A DNA stretch of 64,000 bases from Halostreptopolyspora alba (GCA_003725585.1 RJMB01000019.1:45612-109611), one strand, 5' to 3'. Shown: positions 32,704-41,946, counted from the stretch's first letter. The notes: generated by a model not told the origin, from the letters alone. Made by a program: numbers and translations.

Positions 32704-34932
32704 TCAGTGGTGGATGCCGACGCGGGTGTGGAGCCGCCGCAGCGGGGCTGGCGCCCACCAGTTCGCGGACCCGGCCACGCGCATGAACGACGGCATCAGC
32801 AGTGCCCGGATCAGCGTCGCGTCCACCAGGATCGCCACCGCCAGCCCAACGCCGAGCATCTGGAGCCACGTCACCCCCGATGTCGCATAGGCGGCGAACG
32901 AAGCCGCCAGGATCACCCCGGCCGCCGTGATCAGCGGGCCGCTGCGCTGTAGCCCGACCGCGGTCGCCCGTGCGGTGTCCCCGGTGCGCTCGAACTCCTC
33001 GGTGATCCGGGCGAGCATGAACACCTCGTAGTCCATGGACAGCCCGTAGGCGATACAGAACATGAGGATCGGGAAGCTCAGCTCCAGCGAGCCGGGCGGG
33101 GTGAACCCGAGCAGGCCGGCCAGGTTGCCCTGCTGGAACCCCCACACCAGGACCCCGAACATCACGCCGAGGCTGAGCAGGTTCAGCACCGTCGCCTTGA
33201 CCGGGATCAGCACGCTTCCGGTGAGCAGGAACAGGATCACGAAGGTCACTCCGAGCACCAGGCCGAGCAGGACGGGCAGACGCTCCTGTAGGGAGTCGCG
33301 ATAGTCCACCAGGTCGGCGGGGTAGCCGCCCACCTCGGCGGGGTACGCCGCGTCCGTGGCGCGGACCTCGGCCACAAGGCCGAACGGGTCGCTGTTCAGG
33401 CGCTCGTGTGTGGGGACCACGGACAGCCACGCTCCCGCCTCGCTCTCGAACCGGTCGGCGTAGCTGCCTGGCTCTTCGACGCGCGTGCCTTCCGCGTAGG
33501 CCCCGGTGGGGGCGTCGACGCGCGCGACGCCGTCGATGCGGGAGAGGGCGGTGGCGTGCGCGTCGAGTTCCGCGTCGGTCGGCCGGTCGCCGGTCGCCAG
33601 TACCTGTAGCGCGTCCATCTCCTCGGCGGTGAAGTTCGCGCTGACCTGCTCCTGCGCCTGGCGAGACGGCGCGCTCTCGGGCAGCGTCCGCTCGTCGGGC
33701 AACCCGAACCGCAGCCCGAGCGCGGGGGCGGCGAGGGCGAGCAGTACCCCCGTGACGACAACACCGCAGGTGACGGGGCGGCGCATCACCCACATGGCGG
33801 TGGCGCTCCAGAACCCTCGGTCGCCGGGGCCGGTGTCACCTCCCCACAGTCGGCGGCTCCCCCGCGTTCCCAGGAGGGCGAGAACGGCGGGCAGGAAGAC
33901 CACCGCGCCGGTGACACCGGCGACCACGACCGCGATTCCGGCGTAGGCGAAGGAACGCAGGAAGTCGAACGGAAGGGCCAGTAGCACGGACATCGACGCC
34001 GCCACGGTGACACCACTGATGACGACCGTTCGGCCGGCGACCGAGACGCAGCGCTCGACGGCCTCGGGAACGGGGTGGCCGGCGCGTAGTTCCTCCCGGA
34101 AGCGGTAGATGAGGAACAGGCAGTAGTCCACGCCGAGGGCCAATCCCATGACCAGCGTGATGTTGAGAGCGAAGGTCGACAGCTCGACGAAGGCGGTGAT
34201 GGGGCGCAGCAGGGCGAGTGTGCCGGCCATGGTGAACAGGCCGACGACAACGGGGGTGATGGCCAGTGCCACGTTGCGCACGACGAGTAGGAGCAGCAGC
34301 AGGACAGTGGGGAAGATGATCGCCTCCGCGCGCACGAAGTCCGCGGTGGCCTCGTTGCTGGCGTCGAGGAACACGGCCTCGCCGCCGCCGATCTGGGTGC
34401 GGTAGCGGTCGGTGTCGCGGGTGAACTCCTCCAGGAACCCGGGAAGCACCTCGCGGCGCACGTGGTCGGCGTCGCCCGGGGCGTGCGCCAGGATGATCGC
34501 CTGTGTGCCGTCGTCGCCGCGCATGGTGGGGGTGGAGTCGTGCGTCCAGTAGGAGTACGCGTCGGCGATTCCGGGGTGGTCGGCGATCTCGGTGGTGAGC
34601 TCCGTACCGGCCGTCACCATCTCCGGGTCGTCGACGGTGCCGTCCTCGGCGGTGACGACGATCGTGATGTTGCTGCTTCCGGTGCCGAAGTCGGTTTCCA
34701 GCGCGTCGGCGACCCGGGCCGACTCCGAGCCCTGTGCTTCGAAACGTGACAGGACCAGGGAAGTGGCTGTGGGAACGCCCAGCACCACGCAGCACGCGAA
34801 GGTCAGTAGCCCGGCGGTGAGGACCGTCCACGGGCGGTGGGCGGTGAGGCGTCCCAGGCGTGCGAGGGGGCCGGCGGGAGTTCTGGTGCGGGAAGTTGGC
34901 GGGGCGGTACGGTCGCGCGCGAAAAGGGACAC
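32704..34932 (-). CDS. MMPL/RND-family exporter
   Basis: 742 residues. Two repeats, each with one TM helix, a large extracytoplasmic domain and five TM helices, as in actinobacterial MMPL proteins. The GLALGVDYCLFLIYRFREEL segment and its counterpart CIAYGLSMDYEVFMLARITEE carry the conserved membrane Asp-Tyr pairs for proton coupling. Substrates are usually lipids, drugs or secondary metabolites. The start is GTG at 34932 after GAGGA; a TTG farther upstream lies inside the operator and is rejected. It is divergent from a TetR regulator. It could export the metallophore, but the TetR pairing points to drug-type control. Confidence 0.9.
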   Translation of the reverse strand: MSLFARDRTAPPTSRTRTPAGPLARLGRLTAHRPWTVLTAGLLTFACCVVLGVPTATSLVLSRFEAQGSESARVADALETDFGTGSSNITIVVTAEDGTVDDPEMVTAGTELTTEIADHPGIADAYSYWTHDSTPTMRGDDGTQAIILAHAPGDADHVRREVLPGFLEEFTRDTDRYRTQIGGGEAVFLDASNEATADFVRAEAIIFPTVLLLLLLVVRNVALAITPVVVGLFTMAGTLALLRPITAFVELSTFALNITLVMGLALGVDYCLFLIYRFREELRAGHPVPEAVERCVSVAGRTVVISGVTVAASMSVLLALPFDFLRSFAYAGIAVVVAGVTGAVVFLPAVLALLGTRGSRRLWGGDTGPGDRGFWSATAMWVMRRPVTCGVVVTGVLLALAAPALGLRFGLPDERTLPESAPSRQAQEQVSANFTAEEMDALQVLATGDRPTDAELDAHATALSRIDGVARVDAPTGAYAEGTRVEEPGSYADRFESEAGAWLSVVPTHERLNSDPFGLVAEVRATDAAYPAEVGGYPADLVDYRDSLQERLPVLLGLVLGVTFVILFLLTGSVLIPVKATVLNLLSLGVMFGVLVWGFQQGNLAGLLGFTPPGSLELSFPILMFCIAYGLSMDYEVFMLARITEEFERTGDTARATAVGLQRSGPLITAAGVILAASFAAYATSGVTWLQMLGVGLAVAILVDATLIRALLMPSFMRVAGSANWWAPAPLRRLHTRVGIHH

Positions 34933-34964
34933 GGGTCCGTCCTCGGGTAAAAAGCGATGGAATA

Positions 34965-34997
34965 CTCGTATTTTGGGGAGCGAAGACAAAATACGAG
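34965..34997. promoter_or_regulatory. TetR-type operator
   Basis: CTCGTATTTTG (34965-34975) and CAAAATACGAG (34987-34997) form a perfect 11-bp inverted repeat with an 11-bp spacer, between the exporter and TetR genes. The AT-rich bases also supply promoter elements. It probably controls both genes. Confidence 0.75.
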
Positions 34998-35044
34998 CGT
35001 TTGCTCGCGTTGGTCAAGCGGGTTGTCCGGGAATGAGGTGATCC

Positions 35045-35713
35045 ATGACGGCCGGAGGGTCGGACACGGGCCAGGTGCGCAGGCAGGAGCGTGGGCGTCG
35101 TCGCATGGCCCAGATCCTGGACGCGGCCGAGGACGCGATCGCCGAGGTGGGATTCGAGGAGGCGACCACGAACGCGATCGCCGCGCGCGCCGGCGTCTCG
35201 CCCGGATCGCTGTACCAGTTCTTCCGGAACAAGGACGAGATCCTGGACGGCATCGTCGAGCGCTACACCGCGACCTCGCGGGAGTTCTGGGACCGCCAGC
35301 TCAGTGGGGAGGCGGCCCGGATGGACCTGGGCGACTTCATCGAGCGAGTCCTGGGGGCCCTCGCCACGTTCAAGACCGAGCGGCCCGCGTTCTGGGTGCT
35401 GTTCCACGGTTCGGCGGCCTCACCGAAACTGGGCGAGGTGGCCGACCGGATCCGCGCGGGCATTGGCGACCGGCTCCGTGAGGTGTTCCGGCAACGCGCC
35501 CCGGAGGTGAGCGAGGAGCGGCTGGAGCTGCTGGCGTCCGTCACCATCTCCACGGTGCGGGGGGTCCTCCCGATGGTCATGGAGGCTCCACCGGAGCGGC
35601 GAGCCGCCCTGATCGCCGAGGCGAAGGCCCTGCTCCTCGGCTACCTGGGACCCGCGGTGGGACCCGAGAGGCGCGAGGGGCGCGCGGAGGCGACCGGAGA
35701 GGCGCCGCGGTGA
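35045..35713 (+). CDS. TetR-family transcriptional regulator
   Basis: 222 residues. The N-terminal helix-turn-helix (ILDAAEDAIAEVGFEEATTNAIAARAGVSPGSLYQFFRNKDEILDG) is typical. The rest is a helical ligand domain (FIERVLGALATFKTERPAFWVLFHG...). The ATG at 35045 is used. It is divergent from the MMPL exporter with a strong palindrome between, so it likely represses that exporter and itself until a ligand binds. Confidence 0.93.
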   Translation: MTAGGSDTGQVRRQERGRRRMAQILDAAEDAIAEVGFEEATTNAIAARAGVSPGSLYQFFRNKDEILDGIVERYTATSREFWDRQLSGEAARMDLGDFIERVLGALATFKTERPAFWVLFHGSAASPKLGEVADRIRAGIGDRLREVFRQRAPEVSEERLELLASVTISTVRGVLPMVMEAPPERRAALIAEAKALLLGYLGPAVGPERREGRAEATGEAPR

Positions 35714-36087
35714 CAGGAAGGGCGGTCCGAGGGGCCCGTCGAACCGTTGGCCGATGCCGCGCCCCTGTGGGCCACCGGGCTCGGTGGCGCCTCCGGCGGG
35801 GTCGAGACCGCGAGCGCCGCCCCGGTGGCCGGGGCGGACGTCAACAGGCGGGTGCGGGCCGGGGTACGTCGGCTGGCCGAGTGAGGAACCCGACGCTGCG
35901 TGCCGCGAACGGGGACCGACCCGTGCCCGTAGGGTCGGTTTCCCGACCGTGATGGGTGAGGGTTCGCGTCGGTGTGCCCCGGAGCGCGGGCGGCTCGGGC
36001 AATAAGAATTTGGAAGTTCTGAAAATTGGGTATGGACGAAACGCTCGGTATTCTTGCTGGTGTCAAAGGGGAGAGGAGACCGCCGCA
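35714..36087. other. gene-free interval before the MarR gene
   Basis: No gene is supported. The TetR frame stays open for another 57 codons after its stop but has no start or ribosome-binding site. The right part becomes AT-rich and holds an imperfect palindrome AGAATTTGGAAGTTCT (36005-36020), a likely MarR operator. Confidence 0.5.
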
Positions 36088-36570
36088 TTGTCGCTGAGCG
36101 ATGACCGCCGCGAGACCGCCGAGCAGTTCGCCCTCGTGCTGGCCGAGCACGGCATGCAGCGCATGGCCTCGCGGGTGATGTCCACATTCATCTTCACCGA
36201 GCAACCCACGCTCACCCAGGGCGAGGTGGCCGAGGAGCTGGACGTCAGCCCCGGCTCGGTCTCCGGGGCCATCAGGACGCTCACGTCGGTGGGGCTGGTC
36301 GAGCGCGTCCCCGCCGCGGGAAGCCGGCGGGACCACCACCGACTTCGCGACGATGCCTGGACCACGCTCTTCACCAGGCAGAACCAGGCGCTCGAGGGAA
36401 TGCTCCGCCTGGCGGAGCAGGGGATCGAAACCACCGATCCGGGCAGTAACGCGCGGCAGCGCCTCGAGCTGATGCGTGACTTCTACGATCACCTGCTCAC
36501 CGAGCTCCCCGCCGTGATCGAACGGTGGGAGCGCCAGCGTGCCGAGCGGCGGGTCCCCGACGCGTCCTGA
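36088..36570 (+). CDS. MarR-family transcriptional regulator
   Basis: 160 residues from a TTG start after GAGGAG. The winged helix (LTQGEVAEELDVSPGSVSGAIRTLTSVGLVERVPAAGSRRDHHRL) fits the GbsR/MarR type, with helical flanks for dimerisation. Longer upstream starts would cross the palindrome and AT-rich promoter region and are rejected. No obvious partner gene is adjacent, since the next gene reads the other way. The target is unknown. Confidence 0.85.
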   Translation: MSLSDDRRETAEQFALVLAEHGMQRMASRVMSTFIFTEQPTLTQGEVAEELDVSPGSVSGAIRTLTSVGLVERVPAAGSRRDHHRLRDDAWTTLFTRQNQALEGMLRLAEQGIETTDPGSNARQRLELMRDFYDHLLTELPAVIERWERQRAERRVPDAS

Positions 36571-36639
36571 CACCCGCGCTCGGACGGCACGGGTTCGAAC
36601 GGCCGGGCACGGCGGGGCCGGGGCGGTGGTCCCGTCGTG

Positions 36640-37206
36640 TCACCCGCCCGTGGGCCGTGCCCGGACGTGCATCCGCTCGCCCTGTGGTCCGAAGAGACTG
36701 AGGATCTCCACCGGACCCTCCCCGGTACTGCCGAACCAGTGCGGCAACCGGGTGTCGAACTCGGCGACCTCGCCCGCCGTGAGCACGATGTCGTGGTCGG
36801 CGAGTACCAGCCGCAGCTTCCCACTGAGCACGTACATCCACTCGTAGCCCTCGTGGGTGCGCGGCTCCGGCTCGTGGCCGTGAGCGTCGAGAACCATCTT
36901 GTACGTCTGTAGCCCGCCGGGCTGCTGGGTCAGCGGGACCACTGTTCTGTCCCCGAACCTCATCGGCTTCAACCGCACCCGCGGGTCGCCCACCGGCGGC
37001 GCCCCGACCAGCTCGTCCAGGGGAACCTGATGGGCCTGCGCGATCGGTAGCAGCAGTTCCAGGCTCGGCTTACGCCGCCCCGACTCCAGGCGCGACAGCG
37101 TGCTGGTGGATATCCCGGTGGCGCGGGACAGCGCGGTGAGGGTGCACTCGCGTTCCCGGCGGATGCGCCTGAGCCGCGGACCTACCTCCGCGAGGGTCTC
37201 GTCCAT
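36640..37206 (-). CDS. XRE-cupin transcriptional regulator
   Basis: 188 residues. The N-terminal XRE helix-turn-helix is RRIRRERECTLTALSRATGISTSTLSRLESGRRKPSLELLLPIA. The C-terminal cupin (HGHEPEPRTHEGYEWMYVLSGKLRLVLADHDIVLTAGEVAEFDTRLPHWFG) has the usual His/Glu spacing for ligand or metal binding. It is divergent from the flavoprotein at 37285. A promoter with TTGACA and TGCAAT elements reads into it, and a palindrome overlaps the -10, suggesting autorepression. Confidence 0.92.
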   Translation of the reverse strand: MDETLAEVGPRLRRIRRERECTLTALSRATGISTSTLSRLESGRRKPSLELLLPIAQAHQVPLDELVGAPPVGDPRVRLKPMRFGDRTVVPLTQQPGGLQTYKMVLDAHGHEPEPRTHEGYEWMYVLSGKLRLVLADHDIVLTAGEVAEFDTRLPHWFGSTGEGPVEILSLFGPQGERMHVRARPTGG

Positions 37207-37212
37207 CCCTCT

Positions 37213-37241
37213 ATTGCAGAAACAGCAACAAAATTTGTCAA
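37213..37241 (-). promoter_or_regulatory. XRE-cupin promoter and operator
   Basis: On the minus strand -35 TTGACA (37236-37241) and -10 TGCAAT (37213-37218) are 17 bp apart. The palindrome TTGCAGAAACAGCAA (37214-37228) overlaps the -10, and ACAAAATTTGT (37228-37238) overlaps the -35. Both could bind the regulator and also serve the divergent flavoprotein gene. Confidence 0.6.
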
Positions 37242-37284
37242 CTTCGCTCTTCCGGCCGCATTGTCTGCGCAGGAGGTGCCGACA

Positions 37285-38178
37285 ATGGAGGAAGTACTGG
37301 TCATCGGTGGTGGCGCCGGTGGGCTGAACGCCGCGCTCGTGCTGTCACGCGCCCGCCGCCGCGTGCTGGTGGTCGACTCGGGCGCCCCGCGCAACGCGCC
37401 CGCCCACGAGGTGCACGGGTTCGTCTCCCGGGACGGGACACCCCCGGCGGAGCTGCTGGCCAAGGGGCGCGCCGAGGTCGAACACTACGGCGGGCGCGTG
37501 GTCGACGACGAGGCGCGCGCCGCACGACCGGACGGCGACGGCTTCGAGGTGGACCTGGCGGGCCGCACGGTGCGGACCCGGAGGGTGGTCGTGGCGACCG
37601 GTCTGCACGACGAGCTGCCCGACCTTCCCGGGCTGCGGGAACGTTGGGGGCGTGACGCGCTGCACTGCCCGTACTGCCACGGCTGGGAGGTGCGCGACGA
37701 GCCGATCGGGGTGCTCGGCTGGCGGCCGGGCGCGGCGCACCAGGCCGTGTTGGTGCGCCAGTGGTCCGACGACGTCGTGTTCTTCGCCGCGGAGCTGGAC
37801 GACGCCGAACGCGCCACCCTGATCGCGCGCGGCGTGCGGATCGTCGACAGCGCGGTCACCGGACTGGAGGTCGAGAACGACGCGCTGCGGGGACTTCGAC
37901 TGGCCGACGGGACCTCCGTGGCCCGGTCCGCGCTGTTCGTGCAACCCCGGTTCGTCCCCAACGACGCGCTGCTCGTCGGCCTGGGCTGTGAGCGTGACGA
38001 CAACGGCTGGATCCCGGTCGACCCCACCGGGCGGACCAGCGTCCCGGGCGTGTGGGCGGTCGGCAACGTCGTGGACCCCTCCGCCCAGGTGGTGACCGCG
38101 GCGTCCGCCGGGGCGAAGGCCGCGGCGATGGTGAACATGGACCTGATCGAGGAAGAGATGAGGGAACGGGCGCGATGA
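37285..38178 (+). CDS. thioredoxin reductase-like flavoprotein with CPYC
   Basis: 297 residues. FAD motif VLVIGGGAGGLNAALVLSRARR, NAPAHEVHGFVSRDG, ATGLHDELPDLPGL, the redox pair in HCPYCHGWE, and a C-terminal VWAVGNVVDPSAQVVTAASAGAKAA. The ATG follows AGGAGG at good distance. It resembles the cluster protein at 16835. Its stop overlaps the following methyltransferase ATG, so the two are translationally coupled, under the divergent XRE-cupin regulator. The substrate is unknown. Confidence 0.9.
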   Translation: MEEVLVIGGGAGGLNAALVLSRARRRVLVVDSGAPRNAPAHEVHGFVSRDGTPPAELLAKGRAEVEHYGGRVVDDEARAARPDGDGFEVDLAGRTVRTRRVVVATGLHDELPDLPGLRERWGRDALHCPYCHGWEVRDEPIGVLGWRPGAAHQAVLVRQWSDDVVFFAAELDDAERATLIARGVRIVDSAVTGLEVENDALRGLRLADGTSVARSALFVQPRFVPNDALLVGLGCERDDNGWIPVDPTGRTSVPGVWAVGNVVDPSAQVVTAASAGAKAAAMVNMDLIEEEMRERAR

Positions 38179-39002
38179 ACGACGTCGACTGGGTCGCGAT
38201 GGCCGACACCCTGGAACTCGAGGGCGAGACACACAGCCCCTACGTGCGGCGGGCCCTGGACGAGCTGGGGGACCTGGACCCGCGGCGGATCCTGGACATC
38301 GGCAGTGGTCCGGGCGTCGCCGCCTGCGAGCTGGCGACACGGTTCCCACGGGCCGACGTCACCGCGGTCGACGGGACACCCGAACTGCTGGCCCGCGCCG
38401 AGCGGCGAGCCGAGCGCCTCGACGTCGGGCTGCGGACCCGGGCGGCCGACCTCCCCGAGGGACTCACCGACCTGGGGAGGGCCGATCTGGTGTGGGCGGG
38501 GCAGTTCGTCCACCACACCGGCGACCAGCAGGGCACGCTTGACCAGCTGGCCGGGGTACTCGAGCCCGGCGGCGTACTGGCCCTCGTGGAGGGCGGCCTG
38601 CCCACCCGCTGGCTGCCGCGCGACCTGGGGTTCGGACGCCCCGGCCTACAGGAGCGGCTGGACGTGGCCATGGCCGAGCGGTTCGGCCGGATGCGGGAGG
38701 AGCTGCCCGGTTCGGCGTCGGTGGCCGAGGACTGGCCCGGAATGCTGCGGGCCGCCGGACTGTCCGGTGTGTACAGCGCGACCTTCCTCGTGGACCATCC
38801 CGCGCCGCTGGCCGACGGGCCGCGGCTGTGGGCGCGCCGGTCGTTCGAGAGGTACCGGCACGCTTTCGGGGAGACCCTGGACCCGGCCGATCTGGCGACG
38901 CTGGACCGGCTACTCGACCCGGACGATCCGGCCGGTGTCGACCACCGTCCGGACGTGTTCGTGCTGACCGCGAAGACCGTGCACTACGGACGCCGGCCCT
39001 AG
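38175..39002 (+). CDS. class I SAM-dependent methyltransferase
   Basis: 275 residues. SAM motif ILDIGSGPGVAACELATRFP, VTAVDGTPELLARAERRAE, and the motif IV region ADLVWAGQFVHHTGDQQGTLDQLAGVLEPGG. It starts inside the stop of the flavoprotein gene (ATGA). Such flavoprotein-methyltransferase pairs recall thiol or selenium detoxification units, but no direct sign of the substrate is visible. Confidence 0.85.
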   Translation: MNDVDWVAMADTLELEGETHSPYVRRALDELGDLDPRRILDIGSGPGVAACELATRFPRADVTAVDGTPELLARAERRAERLDVGLRTRAADLPEGLTDLGRADLVWAGQFVHHTGDQQGTLDQLAGVLEPGGVLALVEGGLPTRWLPRDLGFGRPGLQERLDVAMAERFGRMREELPGSASVAEDWPGMLRAAGLSGVYSATFLVDHPAPLADGPRLWARRSFERYRHAFGETLDPADLATLDRLLDPDDPAGVDHRPDVFVLTAKTVHYGRRP

Positions 39003-39053
39003 CGTTGACGAGCGGCGCCGCCCCCACGCGGTGCCGCGCGGCCGTCGACGGTG

Positions 39054-39830
39054 TCACTCGACCTCGGCGGTCTCGGCGAGCCGCTCGTCGACGGACGCTC
39101 CGGTGTCGGTGGCCATCCCCATGTGGTCCTCAGCGGACAGGTCCTCGCCGCCCTGGTACATGACGTGCACGTTCAGGTTCCGGGTGGAGTAGATGACCGT
39201 GCTGGTGCGGGGAACCCCGATCGACTCGCCGCCGGTGCCCTCGATCGAGTAGGCGTGGCCGCCGTCGCCGTAGGAGACCTCCTCCGCCGTGACACCGGAG
39301 TCCCCGTCGGCGTTGTCGAGGTCCGCCCCGTAGCTCTCGGCGAACTCGGCGATGGAGCGCTCGCGGTCGGTGCGCACCGCCGCGTAGTCCTCGCCCGCGG
39401 TTTCGGGGTCGAAGCGGGTCAGCGTGAGGAACATGGCCGACTCGGTCTCATCGTTGACGGCCGCGCACTCCAGCGACTCGACCACCTCACCGTCCTCGGA
39501 CGGATCCGGGGAGTCCCGCTCCTCCTCGACCTCGGCACCCGCCATCCCGTCGACACCGGCGAGGGTGTCCTCGGTCAGCAGCTCCTCACACGAGCCCACG
39601 GAGGCGTAGGGTTCCTCACCACCGGTGGACGTCGCCACCGCCACAGCGGCGACGCACAGCGCGGCCGCCCCACCGGCCACCCCGCCGATGAGCGCGCCCG
39701 TACGCCGGTGACGCGGGCGGTCGGGCGTGGTCGCGGGGGAGCCGGGTCGCCCCGGCGAGGCGCCGTCCCCGGACGGGGACGCCGTTGGGTCCTGGGATCC
39801 GTTCGGTTCTGGCGTGTGGTTTCCGGACAT
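39054..39830 (-). CDS. membrane-anchored hypothetical protein
   Basis: 258 residues. A Pro/Ser/Gly-rich cytoplasmic start of about 47 residues precedes one TM helix (ALIGGVAGGAAALCVAAVAVAT). The outer domain is strongly acidic and has two Cys (SVGSCEELL and LECAAVN) that may form a disulfide. This layout is common for uncharacterised actinobacterial surface proteins. The Cys in the helix is not in a lipobox. No family was recognised. Confidence 0.75.
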   Translation of the reverse strand: MSGNHTPEPNGSQDPTASPSGDGASPGRPGSPATTPDRPRHRRTGALIGGVAGGAAALCVAAVAVATSTGGEEPYASVGSCEELLTEDTLAGVDGMAGAEVEEERDSPDPSEDGEVVESLECAAVNDETESAMFLTLTRFDPETAGEDYAAVRTDRERSIAEFAESYGADLDNADGDSGVTAEEVSYGDGGHAYSIEGTGGESIGVPRTSTVIYSTRNLNVHVMYQGGEDLSAEDHMGMATDTGASVDERLAETAEVE

Positions 39831-40068
39831 GACTGGTGGTCTCCAAACGAGCGGGGAGTGCGAGACCCTACGCGCGTCGGATTTCGCCCGTCGATCAGGG
39901 GAACGACCGGTCTCGCGGAGGTCCTGGTGAGGACGCGCCGTCGCTGGGTGTGACCCTGCCGGAGGCGAAGGGTGGACCTCGGAACGGAACGTGGGCGGGA
40001 ACCCGCCTGACCCCGCCGCCCCGCGTCTGACCCGCGATCGGAGGTGTGAGAGGCCCGCCGCGTGGCGC

Positions 40069-40491
40069 CTAGAGGGCGTCGCGCACTCTCGCGGCGTAGC
40101 CGGCGGCCTCGGCGTCGCTGTCGTAGCGGGTCCGGGGCCAGAAGAAGCCGCGCAGCCCGTCCCCGCGCTCGCGCGGGACCACGTGGACGTGCAGGTGCGG
40201 CACGCTCTGGCTGACCCTGTTGTTCATCGCCACGAAGGTCCCGGTCGCGTCGACGCCACGCTCCACCGCCGCGGCCATCCCCTGGACCCGGGCGAAGAAC
40301 GAGCCGACCCGCGTATGGGGAAGGTCGGTGAGTGTCTCGACGTGTTCCACCGGTACCACCAGCACGTGCCCTTTGAACAGTGGTCGGGTGTCGAGGAATG
40401 CGACCGCGACGTCGTCGGCGGACACAATGTGTCCGGATCGTTCTCCGGTGGCGATGGCGCAGAACAGGCAGCCGTTCTCGGGGGCGGGCAC
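40069..40491 (-). CDS. HIT-family nucleotide hydrolase/transferase
   Basis: 140 residues. The histidine triad HLHVHVV is present, with the upstream CLFCAIATGE and GHVLVVPVEHVETLTDL blocks of the Hint branch. It acts on nucleoside phosphoramidates or similar. GTG at 40491 is used because the protein begins with the conserved CLFC region just after; GGAGGGG lies about 12 bases upstream. It is divergent from the phosphatidyltransferase gene. Confidence 0.92.
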   Translation of the reverse strand: MPAPENGCLFCAIATGERSGHIVSADDVAVAFLDTRPLFKGHVLVVPVEHVETLTDLPHTRVGSFFARVQGMAAAVERGVDATGTFVAMNNRVSQSVPHLHVHVVPRERGDGLRGFFWPRTRYDSDAEAAGYAARVRDAL

Positions 40492-40796
40492 GTGTCGATG
40501 GTACCCCTCCGGGCCGGCCGGAGGGCGGTCACCAGGGGTTTTACCGCCCGGCACGGTTTCGCGAGGGGTGACCGTCCGCGGTCGGGAAGATGTCCGGCGA
40601 GGACAACCAAACCGACAGGTGGGACGTCCCACGCCCTGTGTGCGGAAACTTCCGGATCATCCACCACTTTCCTGTGATTCACTTTTCGCTCACCCCCCAA
40701 TAACCGCCGAATGGTTCGCGTGGCCGGCCCGTGTCTCGCAACACCCGGCGCTCCCGCGTTCCGACAACCGCGACCGACCCGCACGGAGGAACGAGC
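40492..40796. other. divergent intergenic region
   Basis: About 305 bp between the HIT gene and the CDP-alcohol phosphatidyltransferase gene. No further gene is supported. The part at 40640-40710 is AT-richer and is the likely promoter area. GGAGG at 40785-40789 serves the rightward gene. Confidence 0.45.
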
Positions 40797-41930
40797 GTGT
40801 CCGATTTCACCCTGTCCGAGGTGCAGGAGCGTACCTACAAGTCCAAAGACGCGTGGTGGACGGTATACCTGGTCGACCCGCTCGCGTCGCGCCTCGTTGT
40901 GGTCGCGGCGAACCGGACCTCACTCACCCCGAACCAGCTCACCCTGGCGGCGCTCGCCCTCGGGCTGGGGGCGGCCGGGTGCTTCGCCATGGCCTCCTGG
41001 CCCTGGCTTCTTGCGGGTGCCCTGCTGTTCCACCTCAGCTTCGTGCTGGACTGCATGGACGGCAAGGTCGCGCGGCTCAAGGGCAACGGGACCATCTTCG
41101 GGAGCTGGCTGGACTACGTGTTCGACCGGCTGCGGGTGCTGGTGTGCGCGCTCGCGCTCATGGGCAGCCAGTACGTGATCACCGGGGACCAGACCTTCAT
41201 CTGGTTCGCGTTCGGGATCGTGGCCACCGACATGTTCCGCTACCTCAACGGTCCGCAGATGGCCAAGGTCCGTTCCGGGATGCGCAAGAGAATCGCGCGG
41301 GCGATCCGCGAGGCCGAGCAGACCTCCGAGAACGAGGGCCAGACCGCGCTCGCGCTGCGGGAGGGCCACCGTCTCACCAGCACCCTCACGGCACAGCAGA
41401 ACGACGAGGTGGTGGACCCCGAGGAGGGACACGGTGCCGACCGCGAGGGCGACGGAACGACGTACGCGACCGCGTCCCATCCCCGGGAGGAGTCGGCCAC
41501 CCAGGGGACTAGCGCGGAGGTGACGCGGGTCCAGGCCACCGAGTTGCAGCGTCGCTTCTTCACCCGTTTCCCGTGGTACGCGCACTTCCGGGACGGTCTG
41601 ATGCGGCGCCGCGTCCGCCCGCACCTGGTGAGCGGCATCGAGTTCCAGATGGGAACGTTCATCATCGCCCCGATCGTCGGCACGGTGTCGACACCCGGCA
41701 TGCTCGCGGTGATCGCGCTGTCGGCCGCCGGCATGCTCGCCTTCGAGGCACTGCTCGTATACAAGCTGTGGCTGTCCACGAAGGAGTTCACCCGTGTTGT
41801 CGAGGCGATCGAGGCGGCCTCCCCACCCGTGGAGGACGCCGACGCGCCCGCGACCACCGGCACCGCGGAAACCCAATGGGAGGACGGGGACGTGGCCAAC
41901 GCCACCGTGGTGGCCACGCGCCAGCGGTGA
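40797..41930 (+). CDS. CDP-alcohol phosphatidyltransferase family membrane protein
   Basis: 377 residues. The family signature D-x2-DG-x2-AR-x8-G-x3-D-x3-D is complete (DCMDGKVARLKGNGTIFGSW, then LDYVFD). It would move a phospho-alcohol group from a CDP-alcohol in the membrane, as in phospholipid or polyol phosphate lipid synthesis. A hydrophilic, charged insert of roughly 100 residues (about 155-260) separates the catalytic helices from the last hydrophobic helices, longer than usual. GTG at 40797 follows GGAGG at ideal distance. The product lipid is unknown. Confidence 0.9.
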   Translation: MSDFTLSEVQERTYKSKDAWWTVYLVDPLASRLVVVAANRTSLTPNQLTLAALALGLGAAGCFAMASWPWLLAGALLFHLSFVLDCMDGKVARLKGNGTIFGSWLDYVFDRLRVLVCALALMGSQYVITGDQTFIWFAFGIVATDMFRYLNGPQMAKVRSGMRKRIARAIREAEQTSENEGQTALALREGHRLTSTLTAQQNDEVVDPEEGHGADREGDGTTYATASHPREESATQGTSAEVTRVQATELQRRFFTRFPWYAHFRDGLMRRRVRPHLVSGIEFQMGTFIIAPIVGTVSTPGMLAVIALSAAGMLAFEALLVYKLWLSTKEFTRVVEAIEAASPPVEDADAPATTGTAETQWEDGDVANATVVATRQR

Positions 41931-41946
41931 CGCCGGCCGGGTAGCG

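Noticed and set aside
35714..35884. 57 further open codons after the TetR stop, with protein-like composition
   Set aside because: No start codon with a ribosome-binding site; probably chance in GC-rich DNA or an old gene tail.
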